Shown here: one piece after another, positions 33,582 to 43,800 of the stretch
How the letters are laid out: each line of letters opens with the position of its first letter
Position numbering within the stretch: position 1 is the stretch's first letter
The notes under the pieces: model-generated
What the model saw: the letters and a program-made list of their open reading frames with translations, nothing else
Databases searched by the model: none
Told to the model about the DNA's origin: nothing
Program-made: the position numbers and the translations under genes
Source of the DNA: Chlorops oryzae
Taxonomy: Eukaryota > Arthropoda > Insecta > Diptera > Chloropidae
NCBI GenBank assembly: GCA_020466095.1
Contig: CM035809.1
Span: 3,052,302 to 3,116,301 of the forward strand
DNA length: 64,000 nucleotides
Direction: 5' to 3'

Positions 33582-34739
33582 TTAATCATTGTCATTGCCA
33601 AAAAACTCTCCACATGAAGTTTCGACATAGCGCGCAAGTCGAACCATCTCAGGGTCCAAATCAGGAATAGCTCTGACGCAGTCTAATATATTTTTTATTG
33701 TTTCCCGAAGATATGTTTGTATTCTCATCCCTCTCATTGGCTTTAGTACGCAAAAAGACGGCTCCATGGTTTCCAGAATCTCTACAAGAAATTTACAAGC
33801 ATCCATGCTGGCTTTTTCTTTAATTTTGAAATTGGTCTTCAATGTTTTATTAGGTCTCTTCATGTAACAAAAAATATTCCTAGGAGTCTCTATCACTTCA
33901 GTGACAATTGCACCTATCTCTTTATTATAAGTAGTAGTTTCCTTGTCTCTGCTTACAAACGGGTTGTCTGGGTTGCACACTGAATACAGATACTCCTTCT
34001 CCGGGTCTGAAATGGCATTTTCAAACTTTATTCCTGATTCAGAAAGATGAGTGTAAGTGTTGTGCCAAGGATTTAAACCACCATCTGCTAGGAGCCGCAC
34101 ACGTCGTAAAGGATCAGATTTATCCCTTTTCTCAATTCTCCACAATCTTCTAGTATTAGAAATCTTGACAGCCAACATCATTTCTGCCCCAACATTGTTA
34201 ATTCTCATCTCTCGAAGAGCGACATTGGTCTCAATGGCAGCGCTATGGAAGTCAGTATGAGGTGTGTCCCCTTTCGGTCGTATTGATGATATTTCTACGC
34301 CATATTGAGCAGTGAAATCTTGGTCAATGTACCAACTGGTGTACTCTCCGAATGGCCAGGGAAAAAATCGAGTCTTCTTCGTAGAAATGTTTATCCCTAT
34401 AAGATGGTATCTCCAATACAATTCGATCACTTTCTCCCATGTTTTTATGGGTGAATGAGAAGTAAATAAAGTTATAGAGTCGTCACTACTGCGAACACAA
34501 GCCACCCCTTCAAGCCCTATAGTAGCCACTAAACCATAAGTGGTGCTTCCAGCATTTAACATTCCCATCAACATTCCATAAGGCGAATAAAGGCAATCAC
34601 GATAATCCAAGTCGTTTTTGATTTTGTTAAACCATTGCTTCGTATTTTCATTTAATTGCTCCTCTAAAGTTTCATTTTTCCACCTCCTTCGCTGAAAAAG
34701 GCAGCCATCCTCGAGAACATGTCCTTGTCCAATATACAT
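33582..34739 (-). pseudogene. PB1-like C-terminal half
   Basis: 385 codons are open to the stop at 33,582-33,584. It contains motifs B, C (SSDDS) and D (GINISTKKTRFF), then thumb and C-terminal regions with RLLADGGLN and SVCNPDNPFVS. There are no internal stops. Confidence 0.88.
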
Positions 34740-35916
34740 ATATCCTCTTCTGGGAGAGTAAGAAAATTCCTGTATGCATGATTTCTCTCAAAGTTTCATA
34801 GTAATTATTGGGGTTCCCAGTATGTAGAGAGAGCTCATGCCATACCTCAGTATTTAAGAAGGTTTCATGCATTACGTAAAAGCAGGCTGGTGCTAAGCAC
34901 TCGTTCCATTTAGTGGCGTCTTCTGTAGCTAGTATGCTGTATTGGTTCATAGCTATGCTCGTCAAGCTGTTGGTGATCTTTAGTTGTTTCTCTAACCCAC
35001 CTTGAGCGATAGTACTGCCTGCTATTAGTTTGCCAAGCTCTAGATGAAACCTTTCAATTATCTCGAAAAACATTCTTAGAACCACGTTGGCTGAGGCAAT
35101 TGCTCTTCGCTTTAATTTTGACCTCTCTTTACTCTTTAGATATGAACAAAACTCTGTAGCTGCGCCCATAAGCAAGTTTTTTACTTCTTCGCCACTCTTC
35201 TCAACTGCTTTTTCCTCCACCCTTACTTTTTCCTTCTTTACAAAATTTCCTCTTCTTGGATTGTAACTGGAGGTTTCTGTCTTTTTTATCAATTTCTCCT
35301 TGACTATTACTGTATCTCTGCTGAACAAATTTGACCATGCTTTTATCCAACCAACCATATTGAAATTGCAGCCTTCTCCATTTAACCGAAAAAAGTTTAG
35401 CATTTCTAGGTAAGCATCAGCACTAGTAACACTCTTCTGTGTGAATGGCTCCCATGTTTGTCTCCCCCTTGTTAAGACATCAGCATTTGTGTTTTGGATG
35501 TACCAGACTAATTCTTTTATGACTTTGTCAATCTGGTTGTGATATTTTAATAAAAAGTTCCTAGAATACTCCTTCATTGCTGGTAGTGAGACATTAGAAG
35601 TTGGATCTGTCAATTTTGATGGGAAATCTCCATCCGAGTTTCTCCAGTATTGCCTATCTTGGATTTTAATATTGGACCGCCCTTTATTAGGTAATGAATT
35701 GTACTCCATAGTTCTCAGCACTGACTCAGCAACTTTTGGTGCTGGTGAGCCATATGCTAGAGGTGGAGTGTTTGTATATTGGTACAACAAAGATATGCTA
35801 CTCATGTTTGCCCTCCTAATATTCTCATTGAAACAATGCGAATCCTTATTTAATTTATCCCTGGCACTTTTGCTTCCTGTTTTTACAAGAGTACAAGTTA
35901 AGAATGAGTTGATCAT
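34672..35916 (-). pseudogene. PB1-like N-terminal half
   Basis: 414 codons are open from the ATG three bases inside the LTR junction. The first 37 codons may be read-in rather than native. The half carries the PB1-type N-terminal YTNTPPLAYG segment, the basic linker KKEKVRVEEKA, the fingers motif and motif A. It ends out of frame just after LLSQKR. Confidence 0.85.
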
Positions 35917-35919
35917 AGT

Positions 35920-36308
35920 ATCCGGAATAAGCCGAGAAATAATAAAAACGACAAATAATTAGTTTGTAAGATATCGTTGCGATTTATTGGAGGATCTTAC
36001 GTTTTTGGTAGCGTGGATATTGTCCGCACGAGTTTGTCGTTGGTTGCGTGGCAGTATATTCAGAGAGGGAGATGCGGGATATATATAGATGATGATATTT
36101 AATTTTGTGAGTAAATTAGACTTGAGAATGATGATAGTGGTTGTAACGTTTAGAACGCGCGATAGCTGTAAGACAACTGAACTGAGATCAAGACAAAGCT
36201 TGGCGCCATGACTTTCGCTTTCAATGCAACATGTTGCGAAAGTCACGGTTGCATCAGGGCCAAGTGTTATACCGAATGAGAGGGGTTAATTGGCCGTCCA
36301 CATTAACA
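35920..36308 (-). repeat. BEL 3' LTR, U5 end truncated
   Basis: Starts TGTTAATGTGGACGG (minus strand) and is near-identical to the 5' LTR until CTTATTCCGGAT. There the 5' LTR continues CTCCCTCACTCG, while this one runs into the viral ORF. Confidence 0.92.
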
Positions 36309-36321
36309 TTCTGCCCCCCTT
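36309..36321 (-). promoter_or_regulatory. Polypurine tract
   Basis: AAGGGGGGCAGAA directly precedes the 3' LTR start TGTTAATG on the minus strand, the expected plus-strand primer site. Confidence 0.9.
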
Positions 36322-36580
36322 GCAGTGCTACTGCAATCAACCACCAACAAACCGTCACGGGAGATTTTTGACATCGACTGTAACTACATAGGAAGAAAGT
36401 GTATATCATATTACAAATTATGATTCTTAAGATGGGGATGACATATGCAATTCAGTTCAAACAATTTTTTATTATTAAATTCAAATGAGACTATATAATG
36501 AAAAATATGAAAATAAAAATTCAAATGAGGATATATAATGAAAAATATGAGATTCCAATTAACGACTTCAAAATATGATT

Positions 36581-37480
36581 TCAGTTGGCAATGCCTGTCA
36601 GCACATAGCCGAAAATAGTGAGCTGTCCGAGTGGTCGACCATACTGTCCTTCCAGCAGTCCTGACCGCATAATTTTGGGATATACATCCGCCCCCAGAAT
36701 CAAGTCGACAGCCGCTGATCTATAAAAATGCGGATCGGCCAATTTTATTCCGGTGAATAACGACGTTATTCTTTCGTCGACATCTTGATGGGGCGTAATT
36801 AATTTCATGTGCTCGTGAATTTGAGCCTTTATCGTGAGTTCAATGTTAAGATCCATCCTGGCCCGCAGACTCAATGTGCACACTTTATGGTCGTTCACCC
36901 GGTCAATGGGAACCCGCAGCTGATGTGCACATCTGCCGGTCAGAATGGACCCAACCGCGTTGGGATCGAGCAATGCTCGCAAATAGTGGATCCTTCCATT
37001 GGCGACGACTTTTACGAGCGCGGTGGGCCTCAACGGCGTTCCCGACGTCAGTCCAGCAGAGGCTACGGACGGACGAGGTCCACCACTACGGAGCTCCTCG
37101 GACGACGGGCGAGGTGTCCGGTTTAGTGGGAGCAGAGACGAGCGAGGTCTCTCGGGACGGCACCGTTGCCCTAGTCGCGCTGCCATGGAACTCGATGGCT
37201 TCGTATGGTCCTTGGGAGAGTCATGCAGCAAAGTATGATGTTGCTCTTGACACCGACGGCATTTGTACGAGCTCGTGCAATTCCGGCGGGCATGAGATTG
37301 AGCCAGGCAATTGGAGCAATATCCATGTAGGAGAACGAGACGTAAGCGACCTGCCAGAGATTTTCGCAAGAATGTTGGGCAGTATCGTAAGGCATGTGGG
37401 TTTTTGCACACCCGGCAATCCATTGTCTCTTTTGCCGCGGTCTTGGAGGCGACGACGTCGGTGCATTTATTAGCATTCAT
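36581..37480 (-). CDS. BEL ORF3: second zinc-knuckle and protease-like module
   Basis: 299 codons lie between the pol stop (37,552) and the PPT, the place where env sits in some BEL/Pao elements. Residues 22-86 hold three knuckle-like motifs (CRVCKNPHALRYC, CSNCLAQSHARRNC, CRRCQEQHHTLLH), laid out as in the element's own gag end. A Pro/Ser/Arg linker follows. Residues 167-299 resemble the retropepsin (DUF1758-like) part of pol, with ALLDPNAVGSIL and DLILGADVYPKI, ending just before where reverse transcriptase would begin. The expected D-x-G core reads D172-P-N, so protease activity is doubtful. No membrane segment or signal peptide is seen, so it is not env. A strong 3' splice site sits just upstream. 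Origin by capture of a gag-pol middle from a related element is inference. Confidence 0.8.
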   Translation of the reverse strand: MNANKCTDVVASKTAAKETMDCRVCKNPHALRYCPTFLRKSLAGRLRLVLLHGYCSNCLAQSHARRNCTSSYKCRRCQEQHHTLLHDSPKDHTKPSSSMAARLGQRCRPERPRSSLLPLNRTPRPSSEELRSGGPRPSVASAGLTSGTPLRPTALVKVVANGRIHYLRALLDPNAVGSILTGRCAHQLRVPIDRVNDHKVCTLSLRARMDLNIELTIKAQIHEHMKLITPHQDVDERITSLFTGIKLADPHFYRSAAVDLILGADVYPKIMRSGLLEGQYGRPLGQLTIFGYVLTGIAN

Positions 37481-37487
37481 GTTTCTC

Positions 37488-37540
37488 TAAAATGAGAGGG
37501 ACAATACGAACAACAAACGAACACAAAAAAAATGGGATGT
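37488..37540 (-). promoter_or_regulatory. Candidate 3' splice site for ORF3
   Basis: A minus-strand pyrimidine-rich tract (GTTGTTCGTATTGTCCCTCT then CATTTTAG) ends in AG, six bases before the ORF3 ATG. The layout would allow a spliced subgenomic mRNA like those of env genes. Confidence 0.5.
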
Positions 37541-37551
37541 TGATGAGAAAT

Positions 37552-40500
37552 TTATGGTGGTGAAAGTAAGACCAGTTTAGAGATAGGTCGCTTGATAACA
37601 CCCTTAGCCGTTTTAATGTTTGCCACTCGTACTCTATTATCTGTGCCGCAGTGCACACTTTCGATCCTGCCTAAGCGCCATTCATTGGGAGGGAGATTTT
37701 CGTCTTGTATGACGACTAAATCGTGAATTGCTACATTTTTTTGGGGAAATTTCCATTTGTTTCGTTTATGTAGTTCTTTCAAATACTCTGATTTCCATCG
37801 TGTACAAAAGTGTTGGTATATCGCTTTCATCTTCTGATAGCGATTAATTATAGAAATCGGATTTCCTTCAATTTCAGTTTCAGGGAGAGCAAGAAGTGGA
37901 CACCCAATAAGAAAATGTCCTGGCGTCAACGGTTCGATATCTGAAGGATCGTCTGAGATAGGACTTAAAGGTCGAGAGTTGAGACATGCTTCAATTCTTT
38001 GAATAATCGTGCTGAATTCTTCAAAGGTAAATTTAAAATTTCCTGCGAATCGCCGAAAGTGAAATTTAAAAGATTTTACACCTGCCTCCCAAAGTCCTCC
38101 TATATGAGGAGCTCCAGGGGGAATGAATTTCCATTCAACTGCTTGATTAGCGTATTTTCGTTCAACATCTGCTTTTGTTGCCTTGAGATATTCTTTAAAT
38201 TCCTTCTTCAGCACTCGAGAAGCCCCAACAAAGTTTGTGCCATTATCCGAAAAGATTCTTGCTGGACAGCCCCGCCGGGCTACAAATCGAGCAAGGGCCG
38301 CTAAAAAAGTGGGCGTCGTGAGGTCACTCACTGCTTCGAGATGTATTGCTTTCGTAGCAAAACAAACGAACAGACAAACATAACCTTTTGTGATACTGCA
38401 TCCTCGACCTCTGTAACTCTTTATATCAAAAGGGCCACAGAAATCGATTCCAGTCGACGTAAACGGCCGAGCAATCGTTATTCGATCTGGAGGCAAGGCA
38501 GCCATAATTTGGCTTTGAGCTTTCTTTTTGTGTACCAGGCAGATCTTACAAGAATGAATGATTGTTCTAATTAAATTCTTGGCTTTCGGAATCCAGAATT
38601 GTTGACGTATCAAACGTAACATAAGCTGATTTCCTCCATGCATACTTATGTCATGAGTAAAATGAACAAACAAGCGTGTGAATTGAGCTGAATAAGGGAG
38701 AATGATCGGAAATTTTTCATTATAACGTAGGGAGATGGAACGCGCTAACCGACTTCCCACACGGAGAAGCCCATCAGGATCAAGAAAGGGGTTTAGAGTA
38801 CCGAGTTTGCTTTTAGAATCGATGGGGAGGGATTTTGAAAGAAGAAAATATTCACTTGCGAAATAAGCTTTTTGCGCTATTTGAATTAAGTAATTTTGTG
38901 TTGATTTAATTTCGGGGATTGTGACGCCCTTATTGAATGGGATCACAGATTGACTTCGTCGCTTTGTGAAACGAAACACGTAAGAAAAAACACGTAAGGC
39001 ACGAGCGAAGTTTGAAAACCTATCCATCAGGTCCTCAAAATTGTTGAAAAATGCATAATTAACTTTAATGGCTTTTTCTTCTAAATTGGTGTCTAACGAG
39101 CACGAGGGATTCAATTTGGGCCACGCGGATGCTTCTAATTTTAACCATGAAGGCCCTGTCCACCATAATTGATTATCAACGAGATCTTGACTGTTAATCC
39201 CTCTGCTGATCATATCCGCTGGGTTGTCATGCGAATCAACGTGAAACCAATTGTCGCGATTAGTTTTTTCGACAATTTTTGAGACCCTATTTGCCACAAA
39301 TGCATTCCATGCACACGGTGGCTTTTGAAGCCACGCGAGAACAATTGTGGAATCCGTCCAACAAAATAGCGACCTTTTATTAATTTTGAGCTCTTCTATT
39401 AATGCTTCGATCATTTCAGCCAATAGTGTGGCACCACAAAGCTCTAATCGCGGGAGGGACACGGATTTCACGGGTGCTACACGGGATTTTGCGAAGATCA
39501 GATGAGTGCTAACACATTGGCCATTTTCAACTCGAATATATACACACGCTCCGAACGCCTTCTCGGATGCGTCGCAAAACGCATGATACTGTACCATTGA
39601 GGAAGGAGCATAGTCCACCCATCGTGGAATGCGAATCTTTTCGATATTTTTATGGCTTTCCATGAATGCTTTCCATACTTTTATTTGGTCTGCGGGAATT
39701 TCATCATCCCATTCTATTTGTTGCAGCCATAGACTCTGCATAAAAATTTTTGCGACTATTACGGTCGGCGAGAGCCATCCTGCGGGATCAAACAATTTCG
39801 CAATCATGGAGAGAACTTCTCTCTTTGTGTATGAAGGTTTTTCCGAGAACTTAGCAACCGTAAAGAAAAACCTATCAGAGTTGGCATTCCAATGAATACC
39901 TAACGTCTTGGTGGAACTACAATCTTCAATCTTGAGAAAATCTTCATTTAAAAGATCTTTTACTGGGAGTACATTTAAAACTTCCTTGCAGTTGGAAGTC
40001 CATTTCCTCATAGTAAATCCAGCAGAATTGGTGGCCTGAATTAGCTGATCTAAAGCTTCGAGAGTTTCATTGAGAGTATGGGCACCTGCAAGAGCATCAT
40101 CGACATACATCATATTTTTCAAAATACTTGCTGCTAAAGGGAGTGAATTTTCAACGTCGTTGGCTAATTGAATTAGAGTTCTAATTGCCAAGTAAGGTGC
40201 GCAGTTGACCCCAAAGGTAACTGTTTTTAGTTCATATTCCTCCAGGGGATCGGAGGGGGATTGACGAAAGATTAGTCGCTGAAAGAGAGTGTGGGATTCA
40301 TGCACTCGTATTTGACGATACATTTTCTCTAAATCGCCATTGAATACGAATCGAAATAATCGCCATTTTACAATTAAAATAGTGAGATCTTGTTGAAGAG
40401 AGGGACCTACATAGAGAATGTCGTTGAGACTTTTACCATTTGCCGTTTTACATGAGGCATTGAAAACTACACGAACTTTTGTTGTCGTGCTTTCTGGCTT

Positions 40501-41500
40501 AAAAACAGCGTGATGAGGCAAATAATAATGTGGAAATTGATCAGGCGTCGAGACCTTTTCCATATGACCTAACTCCAGGTATTCCATGACGACTTTGTCA
40601 TATTGGGCCTTTACATCGGGAGATTTTAATAAACGAACCTCATTGCGCAGAAACTGTCTCTTGGCGATTTCTCTTGACGAACCGATGCTTTTATTGAGTG
40701 ATTTAAATGGAAGATGAACAACATATCTACCATCAGAATCACGGGAAGTGGTGTTTACAAATAAATTTTCACACAATCTTTCTTCTTCAGTGAGAAACGG
40801 CTTTTTTGGAAGATCCTCAATTTCCCAAAATCTAGTCATTTGGTCGTTTAGTGAAATTTCATTTATTGACGACAAAAATACTCGAATATTGTTAGACTTC
40901 TGGAGCCCCACTGGCCCTAAAAAGATCCATCCGAAAACTGTATTTTGTGCCATGAGAGAGCCACATGCGTTTTTTCTAATACCATTGAGGAGAATGAAAG
41001 GATAAATATCGGCACCAATTAAAATATCAATTTCGTTGCTTTTCCAAAACTGATTGTCAGCGAGTTTGAGATCAGCGGGAATTTGGATTTGAGTAATATC
41101 CAGGGAATAGGTAGGAATATGTTCCGTTAAATAGGGAAGAACGAGTCCTGAAACTTCAATTTGAATGGCAGAATTATTGGGAGATCCTAAAACAAACTCA
41201 ACTGATTTTATTGTACGAGCGGAGACAGTTCTATTGATTCCTGAAACTTGTGCATTCACCTTTTTTTCAGGCAGTTTCAATAATTTTTGAAGGCGTTCAG
41301 TAATGAAAGTGCCTTCCGATCCAGGATCGATTAATGCTCGGGCTGTATATGCAACGCCGTGATGATAAATATGAACCATCGCTGTGCCAAGCAAAACCTG
41401 ACGCGAAGAAATGGCCACATGAGACTGAACATTGACAGTGTTCTCTGCTGCAGCACTACTTGAAGCAGTGGCAGCTTCAGATGGATTTTGAAAATTCGTC
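37552..41500 (-). CDS. BEL pol: protease, RT, RNase H, integrase
   Basis: The frame is open from the assembly gap at 41,500 to the stop at 37,552. Numbered from the first in-frame Met (41,418) it has 1,288 codons. Aspartic protease: ALIDPGSEGTF, D at 31. Reverse transcriptase: VRVVFNASCK, VFNGDLEKMYRQI, MMYVDD near 437. RNase H: FCDASEKAFGACVY, LPRLELCGATLL, CWTDST. Integrase: zinc-binding HDISMHGG ... CKICLVHK near 925, then a DDE core with D in GIDFCGP near 990, D in SDNGTNF near 1,055 and E in GGLWEAGVKS near 1,108. A DUF5641-like C-terminus (RWKSEYLKELHKR) follows. All catalytic residues are present and no stop interrupts it, so this copy looks coding-competent. In the sibling copy gag and pol sequence run on without a gap, so this is probably one gag-pol polyprotein. 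Confidence 0.95.
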
Positions 41501-41600
41501 NNNNNNNNNNNNNNNNNNNNNNNNNNNNNNNNNNNNNNNNNNNNNNNNNNNNNNNNNNNNNNNNNNNNNNNNNNNNNNNNNNNNNNNNNNNNNNNNNNNN
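41501..41600. other. Assembly gap (100 N), probably zero real length
   Basis: The left flank ends GAAAATTCGTC and the right begins GTTACTTGTGTAGG. In the plus-strand BEL copy the same two sequences touch directly at 27,925/27,926. Confidence 0.8.
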
Positions 41601-42907
41601 GTTACTTGTGTAGGATGAGCTTGTCGAGAAAGAGATGCATTTTGAGTAGCATTAAAGGAATTATGTTGAAAAGGTGCATTGTCACGATGCAGAAGAGTAT
41701 GATGCCTTTTATGGCATTTAGAACAATTATGAGCACTGGTACAATTTTTAAAAGAATGAGAATTAGCGAGACAATTAATGCACAAATTATTCTGTTTCAC
41801 TTTATTGAAACGCTCCTGAACGCTAAGTGCTAGAAATTTAGAACAACTTTTTGTTGCATGCTCCCGAGATGAACACACACAACAACCTGATTTGTTTGTT
41901 TTTGCTTGATATGCATTAATTCTATTGGTTTTAGGCGCTTCCGATTGGTTACCTTTCGATGTAGGTGGAGCTTGAGACTTAGAATTCGATGCCGAGTCGG
42001 ACTTGTCACGAAAATCTGACACGGATTCTAATGTATAAAAACGATTGGTGAGAAACGCATCTAAATCCTTCCATTTTGGGATTTCAGTTTTATTCGTGAG
42101 AGTCTGTTCCCAAAGAGCTAAACTGAGAGTTGGCAATTTGGACGAACATAGATACGTGAAAATAGCATCCCAGCTGTCGACATCTATTTTGTACATTTCC
42201 AATGTAGAAATACAATTATTAATGTCGCGTTGTAAGCTTTTAATAGCCGAACTAGATTCACTTGCCACTGGTTTGAGATTGAATAAAACCTTGAGCTGAC
42301 TATTGACAAGAATGCGCCTATTATCATATCGCTCAACTAAATTTTTCCATGCTACGATAAATCCTTCGTTAGTCCAGGGACATTTCTTCACAATTTCATT
42401 TGCTTCGCCACGCGTTTTCTGAATTAAATGATACAACTTTTCAACAGGCGACAATCGTGTATTAGAGATATAAATAGCCGTGAACAAATCCCGAAAAGTA
42501 GGCCATGAGAGATAATCCCCTTCGAATATAGTGGTATCACACGGAGGTAATTTTAATTGCGAATGAAATTGTGAAGAATCATTAGGAAGATTAAAACCGT
42601 GAAACCCAATAGTATCCGATATATTCATCGATTTCGACGAGAACTCATCCATTTCCGCGACGCACTTCAAAAAAGCGGCATAACTTTCTTTGTATTGATT
42701 TTTTAAAGCGGAAATCTCTTCGCTAGTCTTGCCCTTTTTCGTTGCATTTTGGAGTGTGGAGTGGTACTCTCGCTTGAGTAAATCCCATAAAGCTTGGATT
42801 TCTTTTTTTTGAATTTCAAGAGTGAAAGTAGTATGAGCGGCATTTGGGAGTTCATTGAAAGCGTCGACGAAATCAATTAATTGGACACACAAAGTTGCGA
42901 ACGACAT
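41601..42907 (-). CDS. BEL gag
   Basis: It starts at the Met of MSFATLCVQL (42,907); the open frame extends further upstream, but this Met follows the leader. The N-terminal 150 residues are helical and charged. The middle is the DUF1759-like capsid region (LSWPTFRDLFTAIYI, YHLIQKTRGEANEI, WKNLVERYDNRR). The C-terminus has a Ser/Pro linker, then zinc knuckles CCVCSSREHATKSC, CINCLANSHSFKNC and CSKCHKRHHTLLH. It would form the virus-like particle and bind the element RNA. It runs into the assembly gap and continues in pol. Ordinary for the family in length and order. Confidence 0.92.
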
Positions 42908-43782
42908 TTCTATTTTATTTAAATGTAATTGTAATTGGTTTAAATAGTTATATTCTGTGAGAAAAGATGAAGGGGAATTCGAGTGAAAGTCGTGCAAAGA
43001 TTATAAAAATTTTTATTCGCGCAATGAGAAACCTGTGCCCACTGTTCTGAGCACCGGCTGATTTGAAAATTTCACTTGACTTTCTTTCGAAATAGTTCAA
43101 TGCACTTGTCCGTGCAATCAAATTGAAGCAAAAACGAAATGAAAGACACTTTAGCTCTTTCACACTAACAAAGGAGCGGTTTTTTTGATATTCTTCTTTG
43201 CACGATTTTCTCACGATTGGCGCTTAGGCTTTGTAGAATACGAACAGTGGCGCATAAGCTAAATAGAAACCAAAAAAAAACGCGAGCACTTCAGTTATAT
43301 GACGAGAATGCAAGCAGTGGCGGGCTTTGGCTGCGTTGTTTGTATGAATATATGTGAATATATATATTACCGATTTTTCGCGGGTTTTCTCGTAACGGAA
43401 AATACCGATATAATGAGAGAGGAGGGAAAATTTTTTTTTTTTTTTTTTTTCAACGGGAGTTTTCTAACGGGAGTTAAAATCGGCACTTTTTCTCGGTTAA
43501 ATTTTCGATTTTTAATTTGATAAAAGGCGAAATTATCAAAGAAACCCCAAGAAAATTAGAAAGTCACACACCTGAAATTCGATGAGAGTATGTAATATTG
43601 AAAATATGAGGTGTGTGATGTCCAGTGGATGTATGTGATGTGTATGAGAAATGTGATGTGTGTGGTGTGTGTGAGAAATCCTCTCTTTTCAGCAGTGATC
43701 GTTTGGCACCTGCAGCGAGAAAGGCTGTTTATTAGGGATGCTCAAATTGTGGATGCGGCAATTCCAAAATCCGGATTGGCTT

Positions 43783-43800
43783 ATCCGGCTCGAAGGACCA
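43783..43800 (-). promoter_or_regulatory. Primer-binding site, tRNA-Tyr type
   Basis: TGGTCCTTCGAGCCGGAT on the minus strand complements an 18-nt tRNA 3' end, ATCCGGCTCGAAGGA plus CCA, which I recognise as insect tRNA-Tyr. It follows the 5' LTR within a few bases. Confidence 0.85.

Larger units (their letters stand above)
33555..35919 (-). pseudogene. Endogenous orthomyxovirus-like PB1 polymerase subunit
   Basis: Two overlapping minus-strand ORFs (34,672-35,916 N-terminal; 33,582-34,739 C-terminal) together cover about 780-800 codons, close to the usual PB1 length of about 750-800. PB1 is the RNA-dependent RNA polymerase subunit of orthomyxoviruses. Visible motifs are: a fingers segment SKLKRRAIAS (N part, about residue 267); motif A EDATKWN (about residue 332); motif B GMLMGMLN (C part, residue 55); motif C SSDDS with both catalytic aspartates (C part, residue 84); then ADGG and CNPDNPFVS further on. 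The likely original start is the Met at about residue 38 (MSSISLLYQY). The only break I see is one frameshift around 34,725-34,760 in an AT-repeat run. The 3' side is about 27 bp from stop to junction. It is flanked by BEL sequence on both sides. Family-level identity is firm; resemblance to the quaranjavirus-type branch is inference from the motif C variant. Confidence 0.9.

Noticed and set aside
33582..35916. PB1 region as a host gene or reverse transcriptase
   Set aside because: Motif order and the SSDD core fit a negative-strand RNA virus polymerase subunit; there is no YxDD reverse-transcriptase motif or intron structure.
36874..37473. 199-codon plus-strand ORF opposite BEL ORF3
   Set aside because: A shadow of ORF3. 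The minus frame has clear zinc-knuckle and protease-like motifs; this one has none.
36581..37480. ORF3 as an envelope gene
   Set aside because: No signal peptide, transmembrane segment or fusion-protein-like region; zinc knuckles and a protease-like fold instead.
41477..41600. ORF containing a run of unknown residues
   Set aside because: Artefact of translating the N gap.
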